DNA of 64,000 bases. Source: Coenobita brevimanus (taxonomy: Eukaryota; Arthropoda; Malacostraca; Decapoda; Coenobitidae). The first letter of the stretch is position 1, and every line of letters starts with the position of its first letter. Positions 47,130 through 58,837 of the stretch are shown piece by piece. The position numbers and the translations under genes are program-made. The stretch spans positions 8,823,392-8,887,391 of the forward strand of contig CM064748.1 of NCBI GenBank assembly GCA_032717465.1. The letters are read 5' to 3'. Below the pieces are notes generated by a model. It was not told the origin of the DNA, made no database searches, and was given only the letters and a program-made list of their open reading frames with translations.

Positions 47130-48182
47130 TTGTGGAAAGTGTTAAGAATATATGGAGTAGATGGGAAGTTGTTGAATGCTGTGAAGAGTATGTTCGATGG
47201 TGCGAAGGCTGCAGTGCGTGTGGATGGTGAACTAAGTGAATTTTTGTCTTTGATAGTTGGGTTGAAACAGGGATGTGTCATGTCTCCATGGTTGTTCAAT
47301 CTGTACATGGATGGGGTAATAAAAGAGGTACAAGGTAGGGTAGTGGATGTTGGAGTGGCCCTGGTGAGAGAGGATAGTGTTTGGAAACTCCCTGTACTGT
47401 TGTTTGCAGATGATACTGTGTTGTTGAGTGAAGACGAAGGAGAGCTGCAAGGCTTGGTGGATGAGTTTGAGAGAGTGTGTAAGAAACGGAATCTAAAGGT
47501 GAATGTAGGGAAGAGTAAAGTGATGGTCTTTGAGAGGGGTGAAGTCAGTGAATGTACAGCGAGGTTGGATGGTGAGGAATTGGAAAATGTGAGTACGTTT
47601 AAGTACTTGGGTAGTGTGATGAGTAAGGTTGGAGGTTTGGAGGGTGAAGTGCTTGAAAGAGTACAGCAGGGAAGAAAGGTTGCTGGTTCTTTGAAAGCAG
47701 TGATAAGAATCAGGGAAGTGAGCATGGAAGTGAAAAAGTTACTACAAGACAGTATTGTGATACCAACTCTAACGTACGGAAGTGAAGCTTGGACGTTGTT
47801 GGAAGGACACAAGTCAAGAGTGAGAGCAGTGGAAATGAGTTATTTAAGAGGAGCCTGTGGAGTCACATGGAGAGACAGGCTGACGAATGAGGTTATAAAG
47901 GAGCGTTGTGGTGTTGATGTGTATGTGATAGGAAGCGTTATGAGGAACACACTGAGGTGGTTTGGCCATGTGGAGAGGATGGAGGGTGAAAGACTGACGA
48001 AGAGAGTGTATGTGAGTGAGGTGGAGGGGGAAAGAGGGAGGGGGAGGCCGAGGATGAGATGGAGAGATGGGGTGGAGAGGTATATCAGAGAGGGGGGTGT
48101 GAGTTGGGAGCAGGGGAGTGAAATGGCGGTGGACAGGGCGACTTGGAGGCGATTTGTTTGTGGCCACCCCAAACGGGATTGA
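47130..48182 (+). pseudogene. RTE1 RT palm, thumb and C-terminal domain
   Basis: Open frame of 350 codons, in phase with the motif A frame but separated by the TAA at 47124-47126. Motif B GLKQGCVMSPWLFN is at residues 44-57, motif C LFADDTVLLS at 91-100, thumb NVGKSKVMVFERGEV about 155-170, then YLGSVMSK, TYGSEAWTL, WRDRLTNE, TLRWFGHVERMEG, and the end GHPKRD. The WFGHVER block and GHPKRD end are the RTE1 family hallmarks used to identify the shorter copies. Catalytic residues are intact. Confidence 0.9.
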
Positions 48183-48211
48183 GGCGTCTGGCAATAGATA
48201 GATAGATAGAT

Positions 48212-48330
48212 TCTTAGCTTGGTCTCTATGAAGCACATAATATCGGGCTCATTTACCGTCAAGAAATTGTTGATTTCCAGCATTGCTGAGGTTAAGCCAT
48301 TTATGTTAGCATATTCCACATTGAATCATG
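48212..48330 (-). mobile_element. CR1 endonuclease N-terminal fragment
   Basis: The complement encodes EYANINGLTSAMLEINNFL and PDIMCFIETKLR, the beginning of a CR1 endonuclease (compare YTNADGF and PDVMCFVKTKL at 6950-6830). Here the ETKL catalytic Glu is kept. It abuts the RTE1 GATA tail, so RTE1 inserted into, or recombined with, a CR1 copy here. Confidence 0.75.
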
Positions 48331-50452
48331 TTACGTTGTTTTTTATTCTGTTGTTCTCCCTCCATAATGTGTATGTATGTATGTGTGCGTGGACGCTTGT
48401 GTGAATAGTGGTGGGGTGATGATGATGATGATGGTGGTTTTAATGTGGTATTTTATGCCCTTTTTCTCTGTCTGTCTTTGCCTGTGGACTGGGCTGGCTG
48501 TAAGGGGTCATGGGGAGGCCAGGTTAAATGAAAGAAACTTTATTGAATGTTATTTACAATTGAACATTGTTGTCATCATCATCATCCAGATCTGTTTTAT
48601 CACCTAAAGATGTAGGTACAGTACATTCCAGGGAGCCAGAAAAATATCTCGAATGACAGGAGAGTCCCAATTTCGGGCAGAGGGAAGTAACCATCGTGCA
48701 ATAACACAAAGATTTAATTTTTCTGTTAATTATTCACCAGCATGTTAATATCTCTCAGTTGCACGGGAGAAACAGAGTGGGAAGTGGGTGCATTTAGCTA
48801 GTGGATTTCCATGTAGGTTCATTTGTTTACAACTCCTGTGTTGTACTTTTGTTGGTCGCTGGTAGAGCTCTTTAATCTAAGCCGACCCACATGACCCACG
48901 TCCCATACCAGCTGCTGCCTGCCTAAGCTGTTGTGTTAACTGTTGTTGTGTGGAGAAGCATTTATTTATTTATTTCCTTGCCCTTCATTTCATATAATAA
49001 CTGAGTGTGCAGTTCCGCACTAACTTTATTGTGTGGTGTGGGAGCTTAATGCGAACAAGAGTAAGATTTGGACAGTCAGATAAAATGTGTTAGGTGTTAC
49101 ATGATGTGGGTAGTGTCTTTGTTGGACAGTGATTGAAAAACTAAAAATGCTAATGATGAGGGGGCAGTGAAATTCAAGTTTTGACATTAAGTGCAGCGAG
49201 TGTGAAAAGGGCTTTGTGACCGATGCTCGTTATTAACTGACCGACTCAGGGCCAGAAAATGTGGTTTGTTCGGTATGTGACGAGTCTACGTCTTGGTATA
49301 AGAAGTTAGGTAAGATAATTGTCAGCTCATTTCTTGTGAACTATACTTTCATACAAATTATGCTGCTTGGTTGACTTGTTCAAAAATAGTTTCACAGTTT
49401 AGTGGCAAGCATAGGGCTAGATAAGAGGTTTTCAGGGCAAAATCTGAGTCTCAGAGACATTTACTTGACAACCTTAATAATGTGCAGAGGAAGACTATGA
49501 TACTTAAGGTGGCAAATCAGATGAAGAGGGAATATTGGGATATCAGTGTGTGAAGAATGTTGAAGGAAAGGTAGTGGTGGGCAGTGAGGGTATTCAAGAT
49601 GCGTGGAGAGAGCATTACAACTGGTTGTTGAATGATGAGTTTGGGACAGGGAAGGTTTGGAGCCAGCAGATCCAGCGTTTGGCTGTTGGCCTTTGCTTGA
49701 TGCTGCTACTGTGAGCAGGGCAATAGGAGGGATGCAGGTGGGGAAGGCAGCAACTGTGTCTGGGTTGACTGCTGAAATGGAGAAGGCCTCATGAGATATA
49801 GGAGTGAAGATAGTTACAGGTTTTATAAATATGATTATTTATGAGTGTCTTTTCCCAGATAATTGGCTGAATAGTATAATTGTATATGTGGACAAGAGAA
49901 GTGTGACAAGCCAAATGTTTTCCTGTACACCAGGAAACCATTTCCTATGCTGGGTGGTAATCATATAAGCAAATTATGGCACCTGGTGATTTAGTGGGTA
50001 ATTAAGGCACTCCATTTGGATTGAGGCAGTGCAGGTTTATATCAGATGGGTGGTTGGGGTTTATTGCTCAAGTAATGGCACTCAGGGATGAGTGAGACTC
50101 CTGACTCTCATGTTAAATGTCAGGTCCAACTTGCCTACCCCCGGGCACATACGGTCCTCATGGGGCAACACAGGATTTAGTGATGATGATGATGTATAAG
50201 GGGAATAGTGATGATCTGGTAAGAGGATATTATAGAGGCATAAAGATTTTGGAACAGATGTGAAGAAATGCCTTTGTTTATGAGTGAGATAATTTTGATC
50301 AAAAAGTGATAATTTTAACGTTCCGGATACGATAATATGGGTTTGGGAATCTGGCAACACTGCTCAGCAGGAGACTGCTAGCTTCCCTCTTCCAACACAA
50401 CATTACCACTGATAGATGAGTGTTATGGATGTTTCATATGTTTAATTAATGC
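48331..50452. repeat. Block S', copy of 7.24-9.23 kb
   Basis: 48331-48457 is a simple-sequence lead-in with GTAT repeats and a (GAT)n run near 48416-48434. 48458-50452 repeats 7237-9230 almost base for base. The decayed Cys-motif LINE lies at about 49080-50060 on the plus strand and shows the same stops as the first copy. No gene is recognised. Confidence 0.8.
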
Positions 50453-51497
50453 CTATCTATCTATCTATAGCCTGATCCCCTAATCCCGCAAAGGGTGGCC
50501 GCAGACAAAACGCCTCCCAAGTCGCTCTGTCACCCACCATTTGACTACCCTCCCCCCAACTCACCCTCCCCTCCCTCATATATCTCTCAACTTCATCCCT
50601 CCACCTCATCCTCGGTCTACCCCTCCCTTCCTCCACCTCACCTACATACACCCTCTTAGTCATTCTCCATTCTCTTCACATGTCCAAACCACCTCAGGTT
50701 ATTTCTCCTAATCTTCTCAACCACATCCACATCCACCCCACAACGTTCCTTCACATCTTCATTCGTCAACCTGTCCCTCCACATCACTCCACATACTCAT
50801 CTCAAGTAATTCATTTCCACTGCTCTTACTCTTGACTTGTTCCCCTTTTGCAAGATCCACGCCTTGCTTCCATACGTCAGGGTAGGGATCACAATACTAT
50901 CATGGAGTGACTTCTTAACTTCCATACTCACCTACCTATTTCTCATCAGTGCTTTCAGTGTACCAACAACATGCCTTCCCTGCTGTACCCTTTCACGCAC
51001 TTCATTCCCCAAAGTTCCATCCTTACTCATCACACTACCTAAGTACTTGAATGTACTCACATTCTCCATATCCTCACCATCCAACCTCACTGCACACTCT
51101 GTGACTTCATTCCTCTCAAACACCATAACTTTACATTTGTTTACATTAACTTTCCAATTCCTCCTCGTACACATTGTCCCAAATTCATTCACCAAATCTT
51201 GCAACTCTCATTCATCCTCACTCAACATACTGCATCATCAGGAAACATTAACACCGGAATCTTGCAAATCTCACCCTCATTCATTAGAGCCACCCCCACA
51301 TCCACTGCCCTACCTTGCACCTCCTTTACAACCCCATCCATGTATATATTAAACAGCCATTGAGACATCACACAACTGTTTCAGTCCCACATTGACATTA
51401 AAGAAGTCACTCAGCTCACCATCCACTCGCACCGTAGCCGTAGCTCCCTCGTACATACTCTTCACAGCACTCAACAAATTCCCCTCCACTCCATATA
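50453..51497 (-). mobile_element. RTE1(-) in U3, 3' half
   Basis: Antisense RTE1 from the tail (50453-50467) to the CCATATA point of the RT, cut by a 3.75 kb insertion. It shows the C-terminal pieces (RPRMRWRDEVERYMREG) at 50663-50457 and the thumb at 51204-50932. It matches the U0 copy, including the defective GLKQLCDVS motif B near 51375, more closely than U1 or U2. The 5' half resumes at 55250. Confidence 0.88.
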
Positions 51498-51507
51498 CTG
51501 TAATATG

Positions 51508-51596
51508 ATCAATATCTATTGCCATGTACTGTGGCAAGACTGAAACGATCTATTGCCATGTACTGTGGCAAGACTGAAACGATCTATTGCCATGTA
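51508..51596. repeat. Start of the 31-36 bp minisatellite
   Basis: Copies of TATTGCCATGTACTGTGGCA plus AGACTGAAACGATC, about 35 bp per copy, interrupted at 51597 by the MITE-like element and resuming at 52660. These copies are the longer variant (with ACTG after CATGT) of the 31 bp unit further right. Confidence 0.85.
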
Positions 51597-52659
51597 CAGT
51601 ACAATCCCAGTTAACCGGGTGGCTTGGGGAATTTACCTTCCCGGTTACAGATTTTTCCCGTATTTCTGATTTTCAAGTCAAATCTATACAAAGGCTATCA
51701 CAGCAGTAAATACAGTTCAGGTACTCACCAGTCACATTAGGGGTTACACTAAGAGATTCCGCCTGAAAAACTGCCTTGTAAACACACACCATGGTCATAA
51801 CGCACGTGTGCAATGTCTAGCAACTTGCAGTACTGCAAATTACACCAGTCCATTGTTTACCGAATTACTGTATTCATTATATGTACTGTACTCATAAAAA
51901 TTGAAAAATAAAATAAAGAAATAAAAGCTTGAACATTTATTAGTGAACTGATGATGTGTTAAGACTGCACTGTAGAATTATCACGACACCTGTGCCCCCA
52001 CGTGAGTTTGTTTACGTTTCCGACTTCTTCTTCTTCCCCACCTGACCTCTGTCACTCCACCCCTCACCCGCCACTCAGCTGTTTTGCAGAAAATAAAATA
52101 AATGATGTACGTATGAAATGGAGGCATATTATTTATTTTTCTTCCAACAAAGTAAACTTTCATTCCTATTAACATTTATATTCAGCCATTAGTGTTTTAT
52201 AATGTTCGCCTTTTTCAAGTCTGTTGCATATGTCCAGCTTCTGTTTCAAGGTAAGCACGATACGCTTACGTTTAGTTTGCACTTCAGGCATTTTGGAGTG
52301 TACAAATTACCGTCTATCAGAGGAACACAACAGCAAAAGACCTTGTTTACTGTCTGGTGGCAAAACGCAGACTGGTGATTTTTGGAGGGTGTGGAGGATG
52401 ACTGAATTCAAGTAGGGGAAAGAGGGGGAGAGGAGGGGTGGTTAAGAGGATTTGCTAGGGATTTACATCAGCCGGAAATGCCTTCACCTCGCTTTGTCTG
52501 ACTTCCCCCAGCCTCACGTGACACAATCAAACGGCGGTTTGGCGGTCCATTCAAATTGGCGCACAGTTATAACTTACTGACATTTTTACCAGCCCTTGAA
52601 TTTTCCCGTTGTTCTGAGTATTCCGTTTGTCTGGATACCGGATAGCTGGGATTGTACTG
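51597..52659. mobile_element. CAGTACAATCCC MITE-like element
   Basis: Terminal inverted repeats CAGTACAATCCCAGTTAACC (left) and, from the right end reversed, CAGTACAATCCCAGCTATCC. TA lies on both sides (51595-51596, 52660-52661), inside the minisatellite. Length is 1063 bp. CAGT ends and the TA target fit pogo/Tigger-type non-autonomous elements. No long frame is present. Confidence 0.85.
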
Positions 52660-53138
52660 TACTGTGGCAAGACTGAAACGATCTAATGCCATGTACTGTG
52701 GCAAGACTGAAACGATCTAATGCCATGTATGGCAAGACTGAAACGATCTAATGCCATGTATGGCAAGACTGAAATGATCTAATGCCATGTATGGCAAGAC
52801 TGAAATGATCTAATGCCATGTATGGCAAGACTGAAATGATCTAATGCCATGTATGGCAAGACTGAAACGATCTAATGCCATGTATGGCAAGACTGAAACG
52901 ATCTAATGCCATGTATGGCAAGACTGAAATGATCTAATGCCATGTATGGCAAGACTGAAATGATCTAATGCCATGTATGGCAAGACTGAAACGATCTAAT
53001 GCCATGTATGGCAAGACTGAAACGATCTAATGCCATGTATGGCAAGACTGAAATGATCTAATGCCATGTATGGCAAGACTGAAACGATCTAATGCCATTT
53101 ACTAGACGAGACTGAAACGATCTATTGCCATGTACACT
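52660..53138. repeat. 31 bp minisatellite, about 14 copies
   Basis: Unit GATCTAATGCCATGTATGGC + AAGACTGAAAC, with an AAAC/AAAT variant spread among copies. The unit contains the stem TGCCAT-GT-ATGGCA. The first and last copies are longer or diverged (TACTGTGGCA on the left; ACTAGACGAGACTG on the right). There are no spacers between units. Confidence 0.93.
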
Positions 53139-53538
53139 CGAACACTGTAATTTTTCCCCCTGATATTATCCGGAGTCGTTCCCTGTGAGCAACAAGCCGT
53201 TCAAGCACCCCACATCCAAAGCCACAACCCCAAGACCAGTGTTAGCATTGTTGGAGACTTGTGAAACGACCCTGGCGATGTTACAGTGTGTCATGATTGT
53301 TGTTATAGACTATCAGAACCAGTGGGGGTAAATATATAAAGGTATTTAATGTGTAATACTGTGGTGTTACCCACAACATATGGGAAAGGCACGAAAATGA
53401 AAGAAGACCTACAATGTATTATGTGTTATTGTGTATATACCTATGTCCTGTATTGTAATGTTACAAATAAGTCAAGTCAAGAGCATCTGTGGCTTAAACT
53501 GCCACGTTAATATGAATTAATAATTGTCGAAAACTGCA
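53139..53538. other. Unrecognised DNA between the minisatellites
   Basis: About 400 bases with no long frame on either strand and no match to the other repeats in the window. Some AT-rich stretches are present. Nothing further can be supported. Confidence 0.4.
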
Positions 53539-54153
53539 CATAACCTGTGTTAATGATAAATAACCACATGTCTTTTTAACATAACCTGTGTTAATGATAA
53601 ATAACCGCATGTCTTTTTAACATAACCTGTGTTAATGATAAATAACCGCATGTCTTTTTAACATAACCTGTGTTAATGATAAATAACCGCATGTCTTTTT
53701 AACATAACCTGTGTTAATGATAAATAACCGCATGTCTTTTTAACATAACCTGTGTTAATGATAAATAACCGCATGTCTTTTTAACATAACCTGTGTTAAT
53801 GATAAATAACCGCATGTCTTTTTAACATAACCTGTGTTAATGATAAATAACCGCATGTCTTTTTAACATAACCTGTGTTAATGATAAATAACCGCATGTC
53901 TTTTTAACATAACCTGTGTTAATGATAAATAACCGCATGTCTTTTTAACATAACCTGTGTTAATGATAAATAACCGCATGTCTTTTTAACATAACCTGTG
54001 TTAATGATAAATAACCGCATGTCTTTTTAACATAACCTGTGTTAATGATAAATAACCGCATGTCTTTTTAACATAACCTGTGTTAATGATAAATAACCGC
54101 ATGTCTTTTTAACATAACCTGCGTTAATGATAAATAACCGCATGTCTTTTTAA
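53539..54153. repeat. 41 bp minisatellite, 15 copies
   Basis: Exactly 15 units of 41 bp (615 bp). The unit begins CATAACCTGTGTTAATGATA and ends CATGTCTTTTTAA. By eye the inner 13 copies are identical. The first copy has ACCACATG for ACCGCATG, and the last has TGCGTTAA for TGTGTTAA, the edge pattern expected for recent internal homogenisation. Confidence 0.96.
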
Positions 54154-54520
54154 CATAAGGTCCAACTTGCTGTGCTTATGTCACATAACAGCTTACAACA
54201 GGATGAAATAGTTGGCAGGTCTACCTAAGTATTTTATGCTATTGATTTGTTGGTGGTTAATACAAAGGTGTTTGATAATATTAATATGAACAATACGTGA
54301 CGGACCATTTCATCACAGTCTTTAGTTATACTGGTTAACAAAGGGTGGGAATGTTGCACGAGAGGATAAGAGGAGCGTATGGTGGAGACAGGAACCCATA
54401 GAGATGAATGGTGGAGGTGGTAGCAAGATTGTATGAGAAAAGACATCATATCTTTTAAGAGATGCTGTTGACTATACAGGTACTTATATGTAACATTATA
54501 ATGCCGGACGTAAGTATATA
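54154..54520. other. Unrecognised DNA
   Basis: About 365 bases between the 41 bp array and the second MITE-like element. No motif, frame or repeat is recognised apart from a five-base stub (CATAA) of the preceding array. Confidence 0.4.
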
Positions 54521-55247
54521 CAGTAATCACTCTAATATTCGGACGTGCAATATCCGAACATCCCCACTACCCGGACATAATCGTCCTGGGATCCAATATT
54601 CCCAAAATGGTCCCAAAACCCCAAAAAATAAAAAATAAAACCGATTTTTTCCCGTCCGGTTCATACTGTACTTTTTTCCATACTATACTTAGCTCATTTC
54701 ACTCTTTAATGTCCTTTGTTGGTGTGAATAGGGTGTTAGTAGCTATGCATGTGCAGTAGGAATGTGTTTTTCTGAGTTAGGCTAGGTTAGGGTCCATAAG
54801 TACCAGAATGTATATTAATGTATGAACATACATTTTATGTTTCTTTTGCATTTATTTCAGTCATTTATGTGCCTTATTGGTGTGATTTGGGTCTTAAATA
54901 GGTGCTATGCATGTCCAGAGGGAGTTGTATAGGTGTTTCTCTGAGTTAGGGTCCATAAGTACAAGTCCATAAGCTGGGGCCCAATATCCGGACAAAACCA
55001 ATATCCGGACCTACCTATGGCTCTATTACGTCGGATATTGGAGTGAGTACTGTATACAAAACAATGTTCTCCCGCAGCGCGCGTGGCAAGTTCAAATTAC
55101 TGACGGGAAAAAATCCCTTTTTTTTTTTTTTTTTTTTATTTTTTTTTGTTTTAAAGACCATTTTGGGAATGTTGGATCCCAGGACGATTAGGTCCGGGTA
55201 GTGGGGATGTTCGGTTATTGGGCGTCCGGATATTAGAGTGATTACTG
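54521..55247. mobile_element. CAGTAATCACTC MITE-like element, with internal end
   Basis: Long inverted repeats of about 100 bp: the left begins CAGTAATCACTCTAATATTC and the right, reversed, CAGTAATCACTCTAATATCC. Both continue through ATCCCCACTACCCGGAC and TCGTCCTGGGATCCAA. TA flanks at 54519-54520 and 55248-55249. A third, diverged end (GGATATTGGAGTGAGTACTG before TA) lies at about 55029-55048, so a 529 bp element followed by a partial second copy is an alternative reading. A T-rich tract lies at 55118-55150. Confidence 0.8.
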
Positions 55248-55249
55248 TA

Positions 55250-56545
55250 TTCTTAATACCTTCCACATACCTTGCCTATCTATTCTGTCATAAGCTTTCT
55301 CCAAGTCCATGAAGGCAGCATACACTTTCTTTCCCTTCTCTAGATACTTCTCCACTAAACATCTTAGAACAAATATCTGATCTACACACCCTTGTCCCTT
55401 CCTAAATCCCCCTTGTTCTTCTCCAACTAGCTCCTCTGTCATATGCCTAACCCTATCAATGAGTATTCTACCATATATTTTATCAGTCTCACTAAGAAGG
55501 CAAATACCCCTATGGTTACCACATACTTCTCTCTCCCCTTTTCCTTTGTATAAAGGAACAATTATACCTGATTTCCAGTCCTCTGGAACCCTTCCCTCTT
55601 CCCAAGCCAATCTACACAACTTGCATATCCATTCCACAATAATCTCACCCCCATACCTAAGCATTTCACCACACGCTTCATCAATTCCTTGGGCCTTCCC
55701 CAACTTAATCTTCTTCATTGCTTCCACTACTTCTGCCCTACTGATCTCTTCCTCCCTGCTCTCATCTCTTCTTCTCCCAGCCATTCCCCAACCACTTATA
55801 CTCACACTGCTCTCATTCTCTACATTCAACAAATCCTCAAAGTGCTCCTTCCATCTCCTCAATTTCCACCAACAATCTATTATTCCTATCTTTCACTCCC
55901 CTATTATTTCCCTTTTCCCAGTGCCTTACTTTCTTTACCTCCTTCCAAAACAATTTCTTACTCTCCCTCCATTTCACACTCAGATTCCTCCTAAACTGTT
56001 CATCCACTTTCCTCTTACTCTCCTTCACCAGTCTCTTAACCTCCCTTCTCCTGGTCACATATACCTCTCTCTTCTCTCTCTCATCGTCTCCCCTACCTCT
56101 ACTCGCTAACCATTCACTATATGCCTTCTTCTTTTGTTCCACAGCTCGTTTCACCTCATCATTCCACCATGCTGTCCCTTGCACACCCTTGCATCTCCTC
56201 CTCACTCCACAAACCACCTCACACGCTAAGCCTATCTCTTCCGTGAATATCTTACATACGTTTTCCACCCCTTCCATGTGCTCTAGCTCATTCCTTCCCA
56301 ATCTTTCTTGCACTGTGCTCTTATACTCTGTCATTTTCTCACTATCTTGCAATTTCTTCACTGTTCTCACAGGAGTTGCTTCCTGCTGTCTTCCCCTTCT
56401 TCTCCTCAACCACTGTCTTTGCAGCTGTACCTTGGCCATCACTAAGTGATGGTCCGAGACTCCATTCCCCCACCCTCTCCACACTCTTGCATCCAACACT
56501 TGTCTTCTCATTCGCTCATCCACACACACGTAGTGTATCATTGCC
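55250..56545 (-). mobile_element. RTE1(-) in U3, 5' half
   Basis: Continuation of the element cut at 51497. RT fingers to motif A lie at 55862-55250 (KIKLGKAQGIDEACGEMLRYGG, FMDLEKAYDRIDRQGMWKVL), and the linker and endonuclease end at 56541-55837 (HYVCVDERMRR, SDHHLVMAKV). 5' truncation is at the same AMIHYV point as in the other units. Confidence 0.88.
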
Positions 56546-58835
56546 TCACACTATGCGATATTTGGCACACTTTGCGATATGCGATAGCATGCATGCTATG
56601 ATGTGGTAACTCTCATAATTTCATAATCTGAAAAATAAATCGGGGATTGCACAATTGACAAGTCAACTGTAACACTAGTACAACTGTAGGATTTAGTAAC
56701 TTACGATAACCAGTATTATAATCTGGAAGGTACTTAACAGTTAAACAAATTCAGTAATGTTAATTAATCACTCCACATATAAATATATTAATTCCAGAGT
56801 AATTACCAATTTTTGTGAAGAAATGCCTTTGTTTATGAGTGAGATAATTTTGATCAAAAAGTGATAATTTTAACGTGCCGGGTACAATAATATGGGTTTG
56901 GGAATTTGGCGACACTGCTCAGCAGGAGACTGCCAGCTTCCCTCTTCCAACACAACATTACCACCTGTAGATGAGTGTTATGCATCTTTTATATGTTTAA
57001 TTATTGTGCAGTCATGTTATTTGCTTTTTAAGGTTGCTTTCTCTACAGTTCAGTAATATAGATATGTTTGTTGCATTTGGGATCGTAAATTTTAGCTTCA
57101 AAACTTGCCTTTGACGAGGTCCTTGAACCCTACCGATATTTTACCATTAGTTACGTGTTTTGTTATACGATAAATCATTACACGATTTTGCGAAATTGAA
57201 CCTGACTGCTCGTATCCTTGGGACCTCCTTGTATCAGGCAAACTATAACAGCTAGAGAAAAAGGTAAAGATACATAAGACTCATCAACTCATCCTCTTTC
57301 AAATAAAAGTATCCCGTCGTCTCCCGGTGGTCCCGTCAATGAGTAAGGATAAGTTAAAGTTCAATGGGTGATGGGAAGACACTATACAAGTCGACCAGCT
57401 TTGCTCGCACCTAAAATCGTGATGGCTATACAAGTCGACCGGTGCATTGGGGATATACATTTTCTCTCTCTCTCTCTCTCTCAGTTCCCTTGATGCTTTC
57501 TACTTCCTGATCTCCCAGACTTTTGCTGGAAGCTTTTTAGCTGCTTCTGTCATTCCTCATTTCACACTGATCCATAGACCTAATACATTATGCCTCTCCT
57601 CATGCTTCCCTATTCTTTATTCCTTCCCATTTCCTCTTCCCTGGACAGTCTGTATTTCTTCCTGTAGCTCTCTTCTCCATTCTATAATATTTCCACTACA
57701 TTATTAAGTGGTCAACTGTTCATTTAATTGGGGTCATCTTCGTGCACACAATTTTCAGATCATATCGCACCGTCCTGCTATCTACCTATTTGCCCATTCA
57801 TATGAAAAATCCTGTTCATGTCGTATACTGCATAACAGTTTTTCAGGCCACCCTTCACTCTTTCATTCATTCAGTTAAAGTTCCTAGATAACTGCATATA
57901 TCTGCTTTGATCACATAAAATGCAGTTCTCCACACTTCTTCTTTTCTGGCAGCCTGCCTATTCAGTCCCCTTATCTCTGAGGGCACACTGTATGACCCTG
58001 TCCAAGGTCTTTTTTGCTCTGCCTCTCACAAGCCTACCCTTGACGCTCACATCCTTCACCTTCCACACCCAGTTCTCATGTTCCATCTTATGAACATGGC
58101 CAAACCATCTCACTCTACCCCTCCTCATCACAACACCAATACATTCAAGTACCATTCTTCCTCTCAACTCTTCATTTGTAATAATAACCCTGTCATAGTA
58201 TTATTATTACCCTCAGGCCTATCATTCAAGGATGCACTAAACACCCATATCATAATTATCACTGCTGTATGTCTCAACCTAAGAATATCCTCTTCCTTTA
58301 CCATCCAGGTCTAAATATTCTACCACATTACACTTCTAACATATACTGTATACAAGGATCCCTTAGAACAGGAGAGCCCTTACAATATAAGGAAAGGCAG
58401 AAGTCCCTGAACTTCCCCCAGTTGTTCCACAGTTAGCTCCAGCCCTTCCTCCAGCACATAACATGTTCCCCCAAAAATGAATCTCCTTGACACACTTCAG
58501 AGACTCTAAAGCAAGATCAATCATTTCACGCCACTTAATCTTTATCTGTTTTCCCCAACACACTGCATATACAAGATTAGGATTATTTTGGAGATTGCCT
58601 ATCGTCATTTATACACCCACGTATCACAAACTCTGCACAAGATAGAGATGCTTCCCACACTCTTGTGGCAAATTGCATATGGCCACACTTCTACTTTGAC
58701 TGTACCACCACAAGCCTTAGATATCATCACTTTTCTTTTATCTACAATTACTCTTGAACCTTTGTACTCCATTCCAACTCTCCACTTTATAATCTTTCCT
58801 CCCCCTCCCTCTACTTTTCTGCAATGACACAAAAT
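56546..58835. repeat. U3 arm with continuous Cys-motif LINE(-)
   Basis: 56546-58320 matches the left arms. Unlike U1 and U2, it then runs on without a break into the antisense Cys-motif LINE (58363-58832: WPYAICHKSVGS, CRVCDTWVYK, EIHFWGNMLCAGG), which in U1 and U2 lies on the plus strand beside the right arm. 57958-58167 encodes the LINE end (VRWFGHVHKMEHENWVW). This is the arrangement expected after inversion of the DNA between the arms. Confidence 0.75.
57463..57482. repeat. (TC)10 microsatellite, U3
   Basis: Shortest of the four homologous TC tracts. Confidence 0.95.
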
Positions 58836-58837
58836 AA

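Larger units (their letters stand above)
45037..48211 (+). mobile_element. RTE1, nearly full-length copy
   Basis: The most complete RTE1 in the window. It has a structured leader (45037-45140), a complete endonuclease (45230-45990), a basic linker, an RT (fingers about 46650-46920, palm about 47070-47430), a C-terminal domain ending RRFVCGHPKRD at about 48180, and a GATA tail (48194-48211). The reading is broken by a short deletion near 46150 (the IFTEE segment seen in other copies is missing), a 2-base loss in a GA stretch near 46345, a one-base loss in an A-run at about 46865-46871, and a TAA at 47124-47126 where other copies have CAA. It is inactive as sequenced. Confidence 0.92.
51498..55247. 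mobile_element. 3.75 kb TA-flanked composite insertion in RTE1
   Basis: Interrupts RTE1(-) exactly between CCATATA and TTCTTAATACC, with TA on both sides (51496-51497 and 55248-55249). The ends CTGTAATATGATCAATATC and the reverse-complemented CAGTAATCACTCTAATATC agree at 12 of 19 positions. It contains a 31 bp minisatellite, a 1.06 kb MITE-like element, 0.4 kb of unique DNA, a 41 bp minisatellite, more unique DNA and a second MITE-like element. No coding region is recognised. Whether it is one transposon or a pile-up of several is open. Confidence 0.65.

Noticed and set aside
52660..54153. CRISPR-like regular repeats
   Set aside because: Both arrays are head-to-tail minisatellites with no unique spacers between units, in a eukaryotic repeat-rich context with no cas-like genes.
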